Source: Leeuwenhoekiella sp044542075 (GTDB lineage Bacteria > Bacteroidota > Bacteroidia > Flavobacteriales > Flavobacteriaceae). From it: a DNA stretch of 64,000 bases. Below are positions 35,754-45,165 of the stretch, piece by piece. Below the pieces are notes generated by a model. The model saw only the letters and a list, made by a program, of their open reading frames with translations. It did no database searches and was not told the origin of the DNA. Within the stretch, counting starts at the first letter, position 1. The number at the start of each line of letters is the position of its first letter. A program made the position numbers and the translations under genes. The stretch is from assembly GCF_044542075.1 (NCBI RefSeq), contig NZ_JBITTU010000009.1:91919-155918 (forward strand), read 5' to 3'.

Positions 35754-36905
35754 ATGAGAATTCTGCTTGTAGGTGAATACAGCAATCTGCACAACAGTCT
35801 AAAAGCCGGACTGGAAAATTTAGGTCACAGCGTGACCTTAATGAGTACGGGTGATGCTTTTAAAGATTACCCTTCAGACGTAAAACTAAAAGCAAAGCGT
35901 ATAACCGGTTACTCGCTGTTAAACTTTTATCGAAAAGCCCTTTACCGACTCACAAAATTTGATATTGCTACGCTTGAAATTGGTTACAGAGCATTAGATT
36001 ATCTGGTAGATCAAAAACCTTATGATGTTATACAGCTCATCAATGAATACCCCTTAAAAACTCCTTATTTTATAGAACGTAGAATTATAGAACGGCTGCG
36101 CCAACTTACACCTAAATTAATTATTTTGGCTTGTGGCGATGATTTAATTTATTTGAGCAATCTTAATAAACTGAAGCATCATCCTATCTTACAACATCCT
36201 GAAATTGAGTTTCCGTATAGTGAGCAGTATATTTCTTTAAGCCATAAAAAATACCACGACTTCATATTTAAATTAAAGGACCTCATTATAAGTACAGATT
36301 TTGATTACCATCTTGCTTATACAAACGTGGATGATTATTATGGCCTTATTCCCAATCCTATTCATTTAGAAAAACTCGTTGCGCTACCATTTCCTAAACC
36401 GAATCCTATTGTGATTTTTCACGGCATCAATCAGGTAAATTATTATAAAAAGGGAAACAACTATTTTGAAGCAGCACTTGAAATTATTCAGAATAAATAT
36501 CCCAATCGTATTCAGGTAGTTTCAGTTTCTAATATTCCGTACGCCGAATATATAAACGCATACGATAATGCACATATCATTTTAGATCAGACCTACGCCG
36601 AAGATCAAGGCTACAATGCCCTGGAAGCGATGGCAAAAGGCAAAGTAGTGTTTACCGGTGCCGGTGAGCTTTTTACAAAACACTACAAGCTTGCTAAAAA
36701 AAGTGTGGCTATACATACTATACCTGACGCTGAAAAAATCGCTGATGATTTGGAGCAACTCATTTTAAATCCTTCTCGCATCGCTGAAATAGGCTTGAAT
36801 GCCCGAAAGTTTATAGAAGAATATCACGATAGTACTGCTATAGCAAAAAAATACATTAAAGCCTGGGAAACGGCTAAACCCAAAGCTGACGCAATTTCCG
36901 CTTGA
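35754..36905 (+). CDS. Glycosyltransferase (GT-B fold)
   Basis: 383 residues. GT-B: MRILLVGEYSNLHNSLKAGLENLGHSV at the start; QTYAEDQGYNALEAMAKGKVVFTG in the C-terminal domain is the donor-binding region with an E-x-M-A pattern. It resembles family 4 and Bacteroidetes capsule transferases. Its end overlaps the convergent acyltransferase by 32 bases. Which sugar is transferred is not known. Confidence 0.8.
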   Translation: MRILLVGEYSNLHNSLKAGLENLGHSVTLMSTGDAFKDYPSDVKLKAKRITGYSLLNFYRKALYRLTKFDIATLEIGYRALDYLVDQKPYDVIQLINEYPLKTPYFIERRIIERLRQLTPKLIILACGDDLIYLSNLNKLKHHPILQHPEIEFPYSEQYISLSHKKYHDFIFKLKDLIISTDFDYHLAYTNVDDYYGLIPNPIHLEKLVALPFPKPNPIVIFHGINQVNYYKKGNNYFEAALEIIQNKYPNRIQVVSVSNIPYAEYINAYDNAHIILDQTYAEDQGYNALEAMAKGKVVFTGAGELFTKHYKLAKKSVAIHTIPDAEKIADDLEQLILNPSRIAEIGLNARKFIEEYHDSTAIAKKYIKAWETAKPKADAISA

Positions 36906-37884
36906 GTGGCATTTCAAAATAGCGATACGAGAACCAACTCACTACAAGTATTAGTATAAAACACGGGCTTATCAAAAGCCATATATTTATTCCCAATTGG
37001 TAATGATTTACAAAACGATAGGCATAACGTATAATTAGCTGATGCCAGAGGTAAAACCCAAAACTGAGTTCTCCTAAAAATAGCATCACCCTATTAGTTA
37101 AAAGACGTGATATATATCCTTTTTGAACTGCAAAAACACCAATAAAAACCGTCATAGGAATCCAATAATAGATTGAATACCGCAACACTTTAGGAAACAA
37201 TGGTGCCGCCCAGTAAAATCCTATAAGCAGTAAACACGCAACTATTTCGTAAAATGTGAATCTAGATTCGTATTTTTTAAATACTACATTTTTTAATAAT
37301 TGAAAGAGCACCATTCCCAATACAAAATCTGCTAAACGCAAAAACGGATTCACATAAAAAAACCAGTGCTGCCAGGCTTCGGGTACAATTTGCATTAAGC
37401 CAAAAATACCCAGCATAACTAAAATAGAACTTCCCAGTAATGCTTTCGCGGAAGCCTTAGGTATCCTTTTAATAAGTATTGGGAAGAGCATATAAAAGAA
37501 GAATAAATCTGATATACTCCACGCCAAACCGTTAAAAGAAAAATAATAATCTGCTACAGGAATAAAACTTTGAAGCATAAAAATACTGCTCACCAATTTT
37601 AAAATTTCGTGAGTAGGCTCAAGCGCAAATGCATCTATTGTAAGAGGAATTGCAACCAGCAGTGTGAGAATATACAAAGGATATAATCTACTAAATCGAA
37701 GTTTTAGAAATGCACGTGTAGTAAACCGCTGTTGCACAAATCGCTCTTGATAAACATACGAGAGTATAAAACCGCTGAGACTGTAAAAAAAGGCGTGACC
37801 TATAGCATCTTGTAAAATACCTATATGATGTAAAAACACCATAAAAGCAAACACAAAACGCAATGAAGCCAGTGATTTAATCAT
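36874..37884 (-). CDS. Acyltransferase family 3 (membrane O-acetyltransferase)
   Basis: 336 residues, nine to ten membrane segments. It opens ASLRFVFAFMVFLHHIGI; the catalytic His is in LHHIG, followed by LRFSRLYPLY, the conserved R-x-x-R motif of the AT3 (OafA/NodX) family. It transfers acetyl (or other acyl) from a cytosolic donor to a sugar on the periplasmic face. Its start overlaps the flippase stop by 4 bases (minus strand unit). Confidence 0.86.
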   Translation of the reverse strand: MIKSLASLRFVFAFMVFLHHIGILQDAIGHAFFYSLSGFILSYVYQERFVQQRFTTRAFLKLRFSRLYPLYILTLLVAIPLTIDAFALEPTHEILKLVSSIFMLQSFIPVADYYFSFNGLAWSISDLFFFYMLFPILIKRIPKASAKALLGSSILVMLGIFGLMQIVPEAWQHWFFYVNPFLRLADFVLGMVLFQLLKNVVFKKYESRFTFYEIVACLLLIGFYWAAPLFPKVLRYSIYYWIPMTVFIGVFAVQKGYISRLLTNRVMLFLGELSFGFYLWHQLIIRYAYRFVNHYQLGINIWLLISPCFILILVVSWFSYRYFEMPLKRKLRQLWV

Positions 37885-39170
37885 AATCTACCGAATAAGG
37901 ATTTGTAAAATACCCCAACCATAACCAGCAAATACAAGGCATAACTTAATAAATGTCCCATTGCTGCACCTATAAAGCCATAAGCATCTATAAAAAACCG
38001 GCTAGATAAGTAAATGATTGTCCATGAAAGTATTTGAGTACCAATAAATAACCAAAACTTATTTTTTGCTACTAATTGATATGCAATTACCAGGCTAGCC
38101 ACCCTGAAAAAATCTCCTGCAAGTTGCCATATAAAAATAGATCGCATCTCTAAGAATGAGGCATTAAATACAATCATTATAATGTATGATTTCAACAAAA
38201 AAATAAGAATTAAACCAACTCCAAAAAATGGCAAAATGGTTTTATAAAAATTTAAAACTTCTGTTCTAAATTCCTTTTTTGAGGCAACCGCAGAGAGCTT
38301 AGGTAAAAAATAAAGCGTCATCAATGTGGTGGCAAACATCATATAATATTCAGAAAGGCGCAGCATCGCATCCCAGTAACCGGCATTTACAATTCCGTCA
38401 GTTTTAATAATATGTTTACGAATCGCTATATAAACCCAAGGAGATGCAATTGCAGAAAAAAGAGTCATCCCGCCATAAGATGCTAACTTTTTTACGATTT
38501 CAATATCTATGCGCGCTCTTACAATTTGCAAAAAACAATGCCGCTTGTTCAACAGAAAAACACCTGTTATCCCTAAAGCCATTACTCCTGAAATCACTAA
38601 GGCCAGTAAAGCTCCAAAAAGATTGAAGTAAATAATTAATAAGGCAGACACGACCACACCCAGAACATTAGTGGCTACATTAATTTGAATGACTTTTTTA
38701 TAAGCTCCCATCCCATTAATAACATTTACCAGTAATGCATTAAGAGTAAATAGAGGCAATACAAAACCTGTAATTTTAATTATAGATGTATAGTCATGTA
38801 CTCCATTAAACACAAAATAATTTATGGGATTAGAGAACACTACTAAAATACCACCTACTACTATCGAGCATCCTAATCCTATTTTTAGAGCAGTCGCTAC
38901 TAAACGATTAAATTTAGGGTTCTCTGTTTTATATTCAGCAGTATATTTAATGACCCCGTTGCTAATACCCAACTGACTTACGCTCTGTACCGAGCTTAAA
39001 AAGTTACGCATATCCCCAAGAATTGCCATTCCCGAAGCGCCCAGATAAAACGCAATTAATTTTGAAGTGATTAATCCGCAAACCACACGCACAAAAATAC
39101 CTATGGCATTAAACGAACTTACTTTAAGCAGTATATTTTGTGCGATAAGCAGTCGTAAATACTTAAGCAT
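37881..39170 (-). CDS. Polysaccharide flippase, Wzx/O-antigen translocase-like (MOP superfamily)
   Basis: 429 residues with about 12 hydrophobic segments (ALLVISGVMALGITGVFLL, LYLLVMVGVFYK). N-terminal SFNAIGIFVRVVCGLITSKLIAFYLGASG is typical of MOP-family lipid-linked oligosaccharide flippases. It turns the undecaprenyl-linked repeat to the periplasm. It overlaps both neighbours (4 bases with the acyltransferase, 8 with the DegT gene), indicating translational coupling in one operon. Confidence 0.88.
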   Translation of the reverse strand: MLKYLRLLIAQNILLKVSSFNAIGIFVRVVCGLITSKLIAFYLGASGMAILGDMRNFLSSVQSVSQLGISNGVIKYTAEYKTENPKFNRLVATALKIGLGCSIVVGGILVVFSNPINYFVFNGVHDYTSIIKITGFVLPLFTLNALLVNVINGMGAYKKVIQINVATNVLGVVVSALLIIYFNLFGALLALVISGVMALGITGVFLLNKRHCFLQIVRARIDIEIVKKLASYGGMTLFSAIASPWVYIAIRKHIIKTDGIVNAGYWDAMLRLSEYYMMFATTLMTLYFLPKLSAVASKKEFRTEVLNFYKTILPFFGVGLILIFLLKSYIIMIVFNASFLEMRSIFIWQLAGDFFRVASLVIAYQLVAKNKFWLFIGTQILSWTIIYLSSRFFIDAYGFIGAAMGHLLSYALYLLVMVGVFYKSLFGRL

Positions 39171-40263
39171 TATACGCGTTTAAAACTGCTATTATGATTG
39201 TAATTTCAGATTCGGTAAGTGTTGTATTTAAAGGGATGCTTACACTCTCGTTTGCTAAGGTTTCCGTTATGGGAAAGCTGAGTGAATTGTAGTCTTTTAA
39301 AGCCGCCTGCCTATACGGCGGTATAGGATAATGAAGTGCAAAACCAACTTCACAAGATTCTAAATACATTAAAAAATGTGATCTGTTTTTAACCCGAATT
39401 ACGTAAACATAAAAAACATGATTTTCAGATAAATCCCAAAGCGGAAGTTTTATATGTTCATTATTAATTTCTGCAGCATAGCGCGCGGCAATTGATCTGC
39501 GCTGGGTATTTTGTGCATCTAAATCGTTTAGCTTCTCACTTAAAAATATAGCTTGTAACGGGTCTAGACGCGAATTAAAACCTGCATATTCATTTTCATA
39601 ACTTGAGCTTCTTCCGTAATTTCTTAGTTTTTTAATAATTTCCGCCAGAGTTGCATCTGAAGTTGTGATCAAACCTGCATCGCCTAATGCACCAAGGTTT
39701 TTTGTAGGATAGCAACTAAAGGCCGCCGCAACACCAAAACTTCCTGCTTTTTGACCTTTTAAATGTGCTCCATGTGCCTGGCTTGCATCTTCAATCAACA
39801 GCAAATTATATTTTTTTGCATAGGTAGAAATTGCTTCAACTGCTTCTAATTGTCCGTATAAATGCGTGATCAATACCGCTTTTACTGATGCTCCAGCCAC
39901 AACGATCTTCTGTAAGTCAATATTAAAAAACTGCTCTTCAACTTCCACAAATACAGGTTTTAACCCTGCCTGTAAAATCGCAAGAACAGTAGCTATATAC
40001 GAGTTAGCAGCGACTATAACGCTGTCTCCATTATTTAGTTTTTTTTGAAGCTTTAAGCCTTCAAAAATAAGCCGAAGTGAATCAAAACCAGTTCCTGTAC
40101 CTATGCATTCTGAAGTATTACAGTATTCTGCAAATTCCAGTTCAAATTGAGTAACGGTTTTACCTAAAATAAAAGTACCATCCTGTAAAAAATCATCAAA
40201 GCGTTTCTTAAACGAGTCTGTATATGGCGTATTAACTTTCTGAAGATCTAAAAACGGGATCAT
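39163..40263 (-). CDS. DegT/DnrJ/EryC1-family PLP aminotransferase (FdtB-like)
   Basis: 366 residues. MIPFLDLQKVN is the usual sugar aminotransferase N-terminus; PLP lysine K188 is in PTKNLGALGDAG, and EDASQAHGA and GTGTGFDSL carry other PLP contacts. With the FdtA-like isomerase it would make dTDP-3-amino-3,6-dideoxyhexose. Cytosolic. It overlaps the next (FemAB-like) gene by 4 bases. Confidence 0.9.
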   Translation of the reverse strand: MIPFLDLQKVNTPYTDSFKKRFDDFLQDGTFILGKTVTQFELEFAEYCNTSECIGTGTGFDSLRLIFEGLKLQKKLNNGDSVIVAANSYIATVLAILQAGLKPVFVEVEEQFFNIDLQKIVVAGASVKAVLITHLYGQLEAVEAISTYAKKYNLLLIEDASQAHGAHLKGQKAGSFGVAAAFSCYPTKNLGALGDAGLITTSDATLAEIIKKLRNYGRSSSYENEYAGFNSRLDPLQAIFLSEKLNDLDAQNTQRRSIAARYAAEINNEHIKLPLWDLSENHVFYVYVIRVKNRSHFLMYLESCEVGFALHYPIPPYRQAALKDYNSLSFPITETLANESVSIPLNTTLTESEITIIIAVLNAYNA

Positions 40264-41261
40264 AGTACAACATCATTAAGGAGACAATGATTTGCTGTAG
40301 CGACGCTATAAGTTCGCTGAACACGAGTTCGAGCGCCAAAACCTTCTTTCCAAAATTGTAGTCCGCCATTTAGCTTTTTACCGGCTTCTTCGTTTGAAGT
40401 TCCAAAATCAAAATAATACTTCTCTTTACTATATTTTGAAATTAAAAAATCAAAAAGCAAATCTAAACTTCCTAATCGCTGCCGGTCTTCGTTTGCCGAA
40501 ATGTATTGAACGTGTGCTACTGTAGGCGTTTCGAAAATAGTAGCGCCCGCTACGCATCTTCCTTCACGATCAAGCACATTATACTGTCGTATATTGTATG
40601 GAAATTTTTTAGCAAGCATACTAATGTCCGTTAAGCTATGAACGGGAATGGTGTCGTGTCGTAACTGCAGGTTTGGGATAAGAATAGTATTCCAAAAAGA
40701 TGTAAAATCCTTAGTCTCTATGAGTTCTAAACCGTTATTTTTTGCTTTTCGTATTCCGTCTTTACGAGAGTTGTGCAGTGGGATGCGATTACGCAAATCA
40801 ATTACAGAAGCTGCTTCAGTTTTTATGAGTGCTGCTTTGGTTAGAAATAATAAATAATCAAGTTCATCCCCCGGTAATTCCTGATAAAATTGCGGCAATA
40901 CTTTAATTTCAAGCATTTGTATTCCGCTTTGCGAAAGAAATTGAAGTAACTGTTTAAATACCTCTAAGACAGTCTGCAGGCGAATTTCGGCTTTAAGTAC
41001 GAGACCGCCATAAGTTAAACCCTGATGTGAATAAACTGTGTTTCCATTTTTATTTGCAGGGAGCACCGCAAGCACCTGGTCTCCTTCAAAAACCATTAAA
41101 CTGTAATCTTCAAACCGGTCGTTATGATAATCCATAAAATCACGTTGAAATAAAAATGAAGTATTTTTAGAACCTTTGTAAGTTCCGTTTAACGAGGCTA
41201 CAAAACGATCCCAACGGGATTTGTATGCTGTAGTATATTTTACAATTTTAAAAGTTGACAA
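40260..41261 (-). CDS. FemAB/GNAT-like acyltransferase of the sugar locus
   Basis: 333 residues if the TTG at 41261 is the start (MSTFKIVKYTTAYKSRWDRFV); a frame from TTG 41315 adds 18 residues of doubtful sequence. The protein has the N-terminal YKSRWDRFV that opens FemAB/GNAT-like proteins, and a C-terminal GNAT region YYFDFGTSNEEAGKKLNGGLQFWKEGFGA. Similar genes next to FdtA/DegT pairs are thought to acylate the 3-amino group of the sugar; donor unknown. First gene of the minus-strand locus; no ATG start fits. Confidence 0.75.
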   Translation of the reverse strand: MSTFKIVKYTTAYKSRWDRFVASLNGTYKGSKNTSFLFQRDFMDYHNDRFEDYSLMVFEGDQVLAVLPANKNGNTVYSHQGLTYGGLVLKAEIRLQTVLEVFKQLLQFLSQSGIQMLEIKVLPQFYQELPGDELDYLLFLTKAALIKTEAASVIDLRNRIPLHNSRKDGIRKAKNNGLELIETKDFTSFWNTILIPNLQLRHDTIPVHSLTDISMLAKKFPYNIRQYNVLDREGRCVAGATIFETPTVAHVQYISANEDRQRLGSLDLLFDFLISKYSKEKYYFDFGTSNEEAGKKLNGGLQFWKEGFGARTRVQRTYSVATANHCLLNDVVL

Positions 41262-41352
41262 ACGTGCGGTTTTAGAACAGGGTAAATTACAAAAAATTGA
41301 TTTGAGCAACAGCAATCAAAGTTTAGGATTAATTCTGGAAATATGCTAAACT

Positions 41353-41386
41353 AAAAAAGCACTTCTTAGAAGAAGTGCTTTAAAAA
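41353..41386. terminator. Hairpin terminator, likely for the lipoprotein gene
   Basis: AAAAAGCACTTCTT and AAGAAGTGCTTT arms with A- and T-runs on both sides, between the locus start and the small lipoprotein. Confidence 0.83.
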
Positions 41387-41408
41387 ATAACGTTTATTGC
41401 GATTTTAT

Positions 41409-41756
41409 CTATTCACTAATTTTTAATGAATATTGCTCTACAGATGTAGTGAAATAATTACCATCTCCTATAGAACCTTTATTTGTAATTTCTATAAAAT
41501 CTTCACCCATGTAACCTGTATCTGCCAGGTATTTAATTGTAAATGCATCAATAAATACTTTACCGTGTTTTGGTTCTACCGAAACATCTCGACCACCTTC
41601 AACAGGTGCGGTATCTCTAGATGCAATGAGTAATGTATCATTAACTTTTACCTGTAACTCTGCGGTAGTAGTAGGGAAATCTTTATCATTATCAGAACAG
41701 CTTCCTGCAAGTAAGATCCCCATTAAAACCAATACAAACTTAAATTTAATTAACAT
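41409..41756 (-). CDS. Small lipoprotein with an Ig-like/cadherin-like repeat
   Basis: 115 residues. Signal peptide with lipobox AGSC (Cys20), then an aspartate-rich spacer. Residues 30-115 form a beta-sandwich with VEPKHGKVFIDAFTIKYLADTGYMGEDFIEIT, a motif typical of bacterial Ig- or cadherin-like domains. Probably exported to the cell surface; function unknown. Confidence 0.7.
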   Translation of the reverse strand: MLIKFKFVLVLMGILLAGSCSDNDKDFPTTTAELQVKVNDTLLIASRDTAPVEGGRDVSVEPKHGKVFIDAFTIKYLADTGYMGEDFIEITNKGSIGDGNYFTTSVEQYSLKISE

Positions 41757-41829
41757 ATAAACTGTTTTAGCGTTGTATAAAACAGATGCAAAATAAGAAA
41801 AAGGGTTGCGTCATTTTGTAAACCAATTC

Positions 41830-41863
41830 AAAAAAAAAAGCACCTCCTTTAGGAAGTGCTTTC
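41830..41863 (-). terminator. Terminator of typA
   Basis: AAAGCACCTCC and GGAAGTGCTTT arms, one mismatch, loop TTTA and an A-run that reads as T-run on the minus strand. Confidence 0.8.
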
Positions 41864-41885
41864 TGTTATAATTTAAAACGTAAGA

Positions 41886-43679
41886 TTAAATCTTGTTACG
41901 TTTACGATCATTTTCATTTAACCAAACTTTACGTAAACGTAAGTGGTTAGGAGTTACCTCAACATACTCATCTTTCTGAATGTATTCTAATGCTTCTTCA
42001 AGAGAGAATTTAATTGCAGGTACAATTTTCGCTTTATCATCTGCACCAGAAGAACGTACGTTAGACTGTTTCTTAGCTTTAGTAATGTTGATATTCATAT
42101 CATCCTGACGTGAATTCTCACCAATTACCTGACCTTCATAAATATCTTCCCCTGGAGATACGAAGAACTTACCACGATCCTGTAATTTATCTATAGAATA
42201 TGGAATTGCATTTCCGTTTTCCATAGAGACAAGAGAACCACTAATACGTCCTGGAATAGTACCTTTAAAAGGCTGATATTCTTTAAAACGGTGTGCCATA
42301 ATAGCCTCACCTGCAGTAGCTGTAAGCAACTGGTTACGTAACCCAATGATACCACGTGATGGGATCATAAACTGGCAAATCATACGCTCACCTTTAGCCT
42401 CCATACTTAGCATCTCACCTTTACGCATAGAAACCATCTCAACAGCTTTACCGGAAACTGAGTCTGGTAAATCTATTGTTAACTCTTCTATAGGCTCACA
42501 TTTAACACCATCAATTTCTTTAATGATTACCTGTGGCTGCCCTATCTGTAGTTCATAACCTTCACGTCGCATTGTTTCAATTAAAACTGAAAGGTGTAAT
42601 ACCCCACGACCAAAAACCATAAATTTATCTGCACTCCCGGTTTCTTCAACACGTAATGCAAGGTTTTTCTCAAGTTCTTTCCATAAACGGTCTTTAATAT
42701 GACGTGAAGTCACAAATTTTCCGTCTTTACCAAAGAAAGGAGAATCGTTAATAGTGAAAAGCATACTCATTGTAGGCTCATCAATAGCGATTGTTTTAAG
42801 AGCTTCAGGATTTTCAAAATCTGCGATAGTATCCCCTATCTCAAATCCTTCAATACCTACGAGTGCACAAATATCACCCGGAAGAACTTCAGGAACTTTT
42901 AGACGTCCTAAACCTTCAAAAGTGTGTAATTCTTTAATTTTTACTTTTTTAACGGTACCGTCACGCTTCACTAAAGATACTTGCATACCTTCTTTAAGAG
43001 TACCTCTTTGTAAACGACCTATCGCGATACGACCGGTGAAAGAAGAGAAATCTAATGATGTAATAAGCATTTGTACTGTACCTTCTTCTATTTTTGGTGC
43101 AGGAATATGCTCCATAACCATATCAAGAAGTGGTTCTATATTTTCGGTTTGATTTTCCCAATGATCACTCATCCAGTTGTTCTTAGCAGAACCGTAAACG
43201 GTAGGAAAATCTAGCTGCCATTCTTCGGCACCCAGTTCAAACATTAAGTCAAAAACCTTCTCGTGAACTTCTTCTGGAGTACAGTTTTCTTTATCTACTT
43301 TATTAATTACCACACAAGGCTTAAGACCTAAGTCTATCGCTTTTTGAAGTACAAAACGGGTTTGTGGCATTGGTCCTTCAAAAGCATCAACTAATAAAAG
43401 TACACCATCAGCCATGTTTAATACACGCTCTACCTCTCCACCAAAATCGGCGTGACCAGGAGTATCTATAATGTTAATTTTTGTACCCTTATACATTACT
43501 GATACGTTCTTAGACGTAATAGTAATACCGCGTTCGCGCTCTAAGTCATTGTTATCCAGGATAAGATCTCCCGTGTTTTCGTTTTCACGAAACAATTGAC
43601 AATGGTACATGATTTTGTCAACCAACGTAGTTTTACCGTGGTCAACGTGAGCGATAATCGCAATGTTTTTAATTTCCAT
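41886..43679 (-). CDS. typA: GTP-binding protein TypA/BipA
   Basis: 597 residues. A translational GTPase with P-loop AHVDHGKTTLVD, switch DTPGHADFGGEVE, NKVD and the SAK-type motif (GSAKNNW). Domains II, III and the BipA-specific C-terminal domain (DDMNINITKAKKQSNVRSSGADDK) are complete. It acts on the ribosome in assembly and stress adaptation. It is monocistronic: terminator downstream and -7 box TATCTTTG upstream. Confidence 0.97.
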   Translation of the reverse strand: MEIKNIAIIAHVDHGKTTLVDKIMYHCQLFRENENTGDLILDNNDLERERGITITSKNVSVMYKGTKINIIDTPGHADFGGEVERVLNMADGVLLLVDAFEGPMPQTRFVLQKAIDLGLKPCVVINKVDKENCTPEEVHEKVFDLMFELGAEEWQLDFPTVYGSAKNNWMSDHWENQTENIEPLLDMVMEHIPAPKIEEGTVQMLITSLDFSSFTGRIAIGRLQRGTLKEGMQVSLVKRDGTVKKVKIKELHTFEGLGRLKVPEVLPGDICALVGIEGFEIGDTIADFENPEALKTIAIDEPTMSMLFTINDSPFFGKDGKFVTSRHIKDRLWKELEKNLALRVEETGSADKFMVFGRGVLHLSVLIETMRREGYELQIGQPQVIIKEIDGVKCEPIEELTIDLPDSVSGKAVEMVSMRKGEMLSMEAKGERMICQFMIPSRGIIGLRNQLLTATAGEAIMAHRFKEYQPFKGTIPGRISGSLVSMENGNAIPYSIDKLQDRGKFFVSPGEDIYEGQVIGENSRQDDMNINITKAKKQSNVRSSGADDKAKIVPAIKFSLEEALEYIQKDEYVEVTPNHLRLRKVWLNENDRKRNKI

Positions 43680-43702
43680 AAGATGCCCTTATTTTAAGGG
43701 CG

Positions 43703-43710
43703 CAAAGATA
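43703..43710 (-). promoter_or_regulatory. -7 box of typA (TATCTTTG)
   Basis: Matches TAnnTTTG 23 bases upstream of the typA ATG; the -33 element is not clear. Confidence 0.5.
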
Positions 43711-43814
43711 TGGTTAATTAATGAATTTTTAAGCACTTATTTTTAATTATAATCTGGGCGGCTTGCTGCTTATTAAAAAACTTCTAAAAAATTGAAAATC
43801 AGTCACAAGCAGCA

Positions 43815-43924
43815 ACCTGGCTATTCGCTATATCTTTTTCGCTAACAACTTTACGGAATACGCCAAAGGGCGTAGAAAGTCTCTCGTTACAAAAAAGGAT
43901 GCCGCTACTATCCCTGCCGCGGGT
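43815..43924 (-). ncRNA. Candidate structured RNA element (Bacteroidetes, Flavo-type)
   Basis: On the minus strand it reads CCCGCGGCAGGGAT, AGTAGCGGCATCC, a T-run, a middle hairpin TACGCC/GGCGTA (43858-43874), an A-run and AGATATAGCGAATAGCC. The two halves both carry AGCG(g/a)nA(a/t) boxes and pair through the T-run and A-run and outer GGC/GCC. From memory this layout (AGCGGnAnnCC ... AnAGCGgAAAGCC) recurs in intergenic regions of Flavobacteria and resembles the Flavo-1 motif; that assignment cannot be checked here. Confidence 0.5.
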
Positions 43925-44032
43925 TTATATTTATTGCTGTTGCTGTTTCCAGTTAATTGAAAATCGTAATTATTTATATTTCCTGTTTATTCTTATTTTG
44001 TACTTAATTGTTGGTAGTTGTAATCAACAATA

Positions 44033-44054
44033 AGTTCTCGACTGCGCTCGAACT
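44033..44054. repeat. Short palindromic intergenic element
   Basis: AGTTC-T-CGA, loop CTGCGC, TCG-AACT inverted repeat. A related copy is at 53010-53056 (core TCGACTACGCTCAAAA). Similar TCGAnTnCGCTCA elements are common in flavobacterial intergenic DNA. Confidence 0.55.
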
Positions 44055-44089
44055 GACATACCGCTTTATTTTTAAAGTTTTAAGTTTCA

Positions 44090-44158
<69 letters not shown>

Positions 44159-44222
44159 ACCATTAACTTCTAACTTTTTCCTATTTCTAAAGCCTTATCT
44201 TTACAGCTTTAAATCCCAGACA

Positions 44223-45038
44223 ATGAAACTCACAAATATTCCTAAAATTAAACATACAGATTCTAATAACTTCTTCTTACTTGCAGGGCCTTGTGCTATA
44301 GAAGGCGAAGAAATGGCATTACGCATTGCTGAAAAAATTGTTGGAATCACTGACAAATTGAATATTCCTTATGTATTTAAGGGAAGTTTTAAAAAAGCAA
44401 ATCGTAGCCGTCTTGATAGTTTTACAGGAATTGGAGATGAGAAAGCTCTAAAAATTCTACGCAAAGTTTCTGAAACTTTTGACGTACCTACCGTAACCGA
44501 TATTCACGTAAATGAAGATGCCGCTATGGCTGCTGCTTATGTTGATGTTTTACAAATACCTGCGTTTCTGGTACGTCAAACCGATCTTGTTGTGGCTGCC
44601 GCCGAAACCGGTAAAGTTGTCAACCTTAAAAAAGGACAATTTATGAGTCCGGAATCTATGCAACACGCCGTTACTAAAGTAACAGAAACCGGCAATGAAA
44701 ACGTATGGATTACAGATCGTGGGACCATGTTTGGCTACCAGGATATGATTGTAGATTTTAGAGGCATCCCAACTATGCGTCAATATGCACCTACCGTACT
44801 TGATGTAACCCACAGCTTGCAACAACCCAATCAAACCAGTGGCGTAACCGGTGGCCGTCCTGCACTTATAGGCACTATGGCAAAAGCCGGTATTGCTGCA
44901 GGTGTAGATGGTCTATTTATAGAAACGCACTTTGACCCTAAAAATGCAAAAAGTGACGGAGCCAATATGCTTGATTTAAGTTTGCTAGAAGATTTATTAA
45001 CCAAGCTGGTAGCAATACGCAAAGTGGTTGCCGAGTAA
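44223..45038 (+). CDS. kdsA: 3-deoxy-8-phosphooctulonate synthase KdsA, metal-dependent type
   Basis: 271 residues. Condenses arabinose 5-phosphate and phosphoenolpyruvate to Kdo 8-phosphate for lipid A core. Cys24 in LAGPCAIEG and the ligands in THSLQQPN and FIETHFDP mark the metal-dependent class; KANRSRLDSFTG is the arabinose phosphate-binding loop and GTMFGYQDMIVDFR the PEP site. Cytosolic TIM barrel. No other lipopolysaccharide gene is adjacent. A pyrimidine-rich repeat and a TATCTTTA element lie upstream. Confidence 0.95.
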   Translation: MKLTNIPKIKHTDSNNFFLLAGPCAIEGEEMALRIAEKIVGITDKLNIPYVFKGSFKKANRSRLDSFTGIGDEKALKILRKVSETFDVPTVTDIHVNEDAAMAAAYVDVLQIPAFLVRQTDLVVAAAETGKVVNLKKGQFMSPESMQHAVTKVTETGNENVWITDRGTMFGYQDMIVDFRGIPTMRQYAPTVLDVTHSLQQPNQTSGVTGGRPALIGTMAKAGIAAGVDGLFIETHFDPKNAKSDGANMLDLSLLEDLLTKLVAIRKVVAE

Positions 45039-45060
45039 AAAAAAAATTATAGAAGTAAAA

Positions 45061-45098
45061 AATTCGTGTAGAAAATTCATTCTACACGGATTTTTTTT
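45061..45098 (+). terminator. Intrinsic terminator of kdsA
   Basis: CGTGTAGAA and TTCTACACG arms with loop AATTCA and T8 tail. Confidence 0.87.
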
Positions 45099-45165
45099 AA
45101 TTGCATTTAACCTTCTAATCCTCTCGTTAGGCTCGAATTCATTAGTATCAATTAATGATTCTGAA

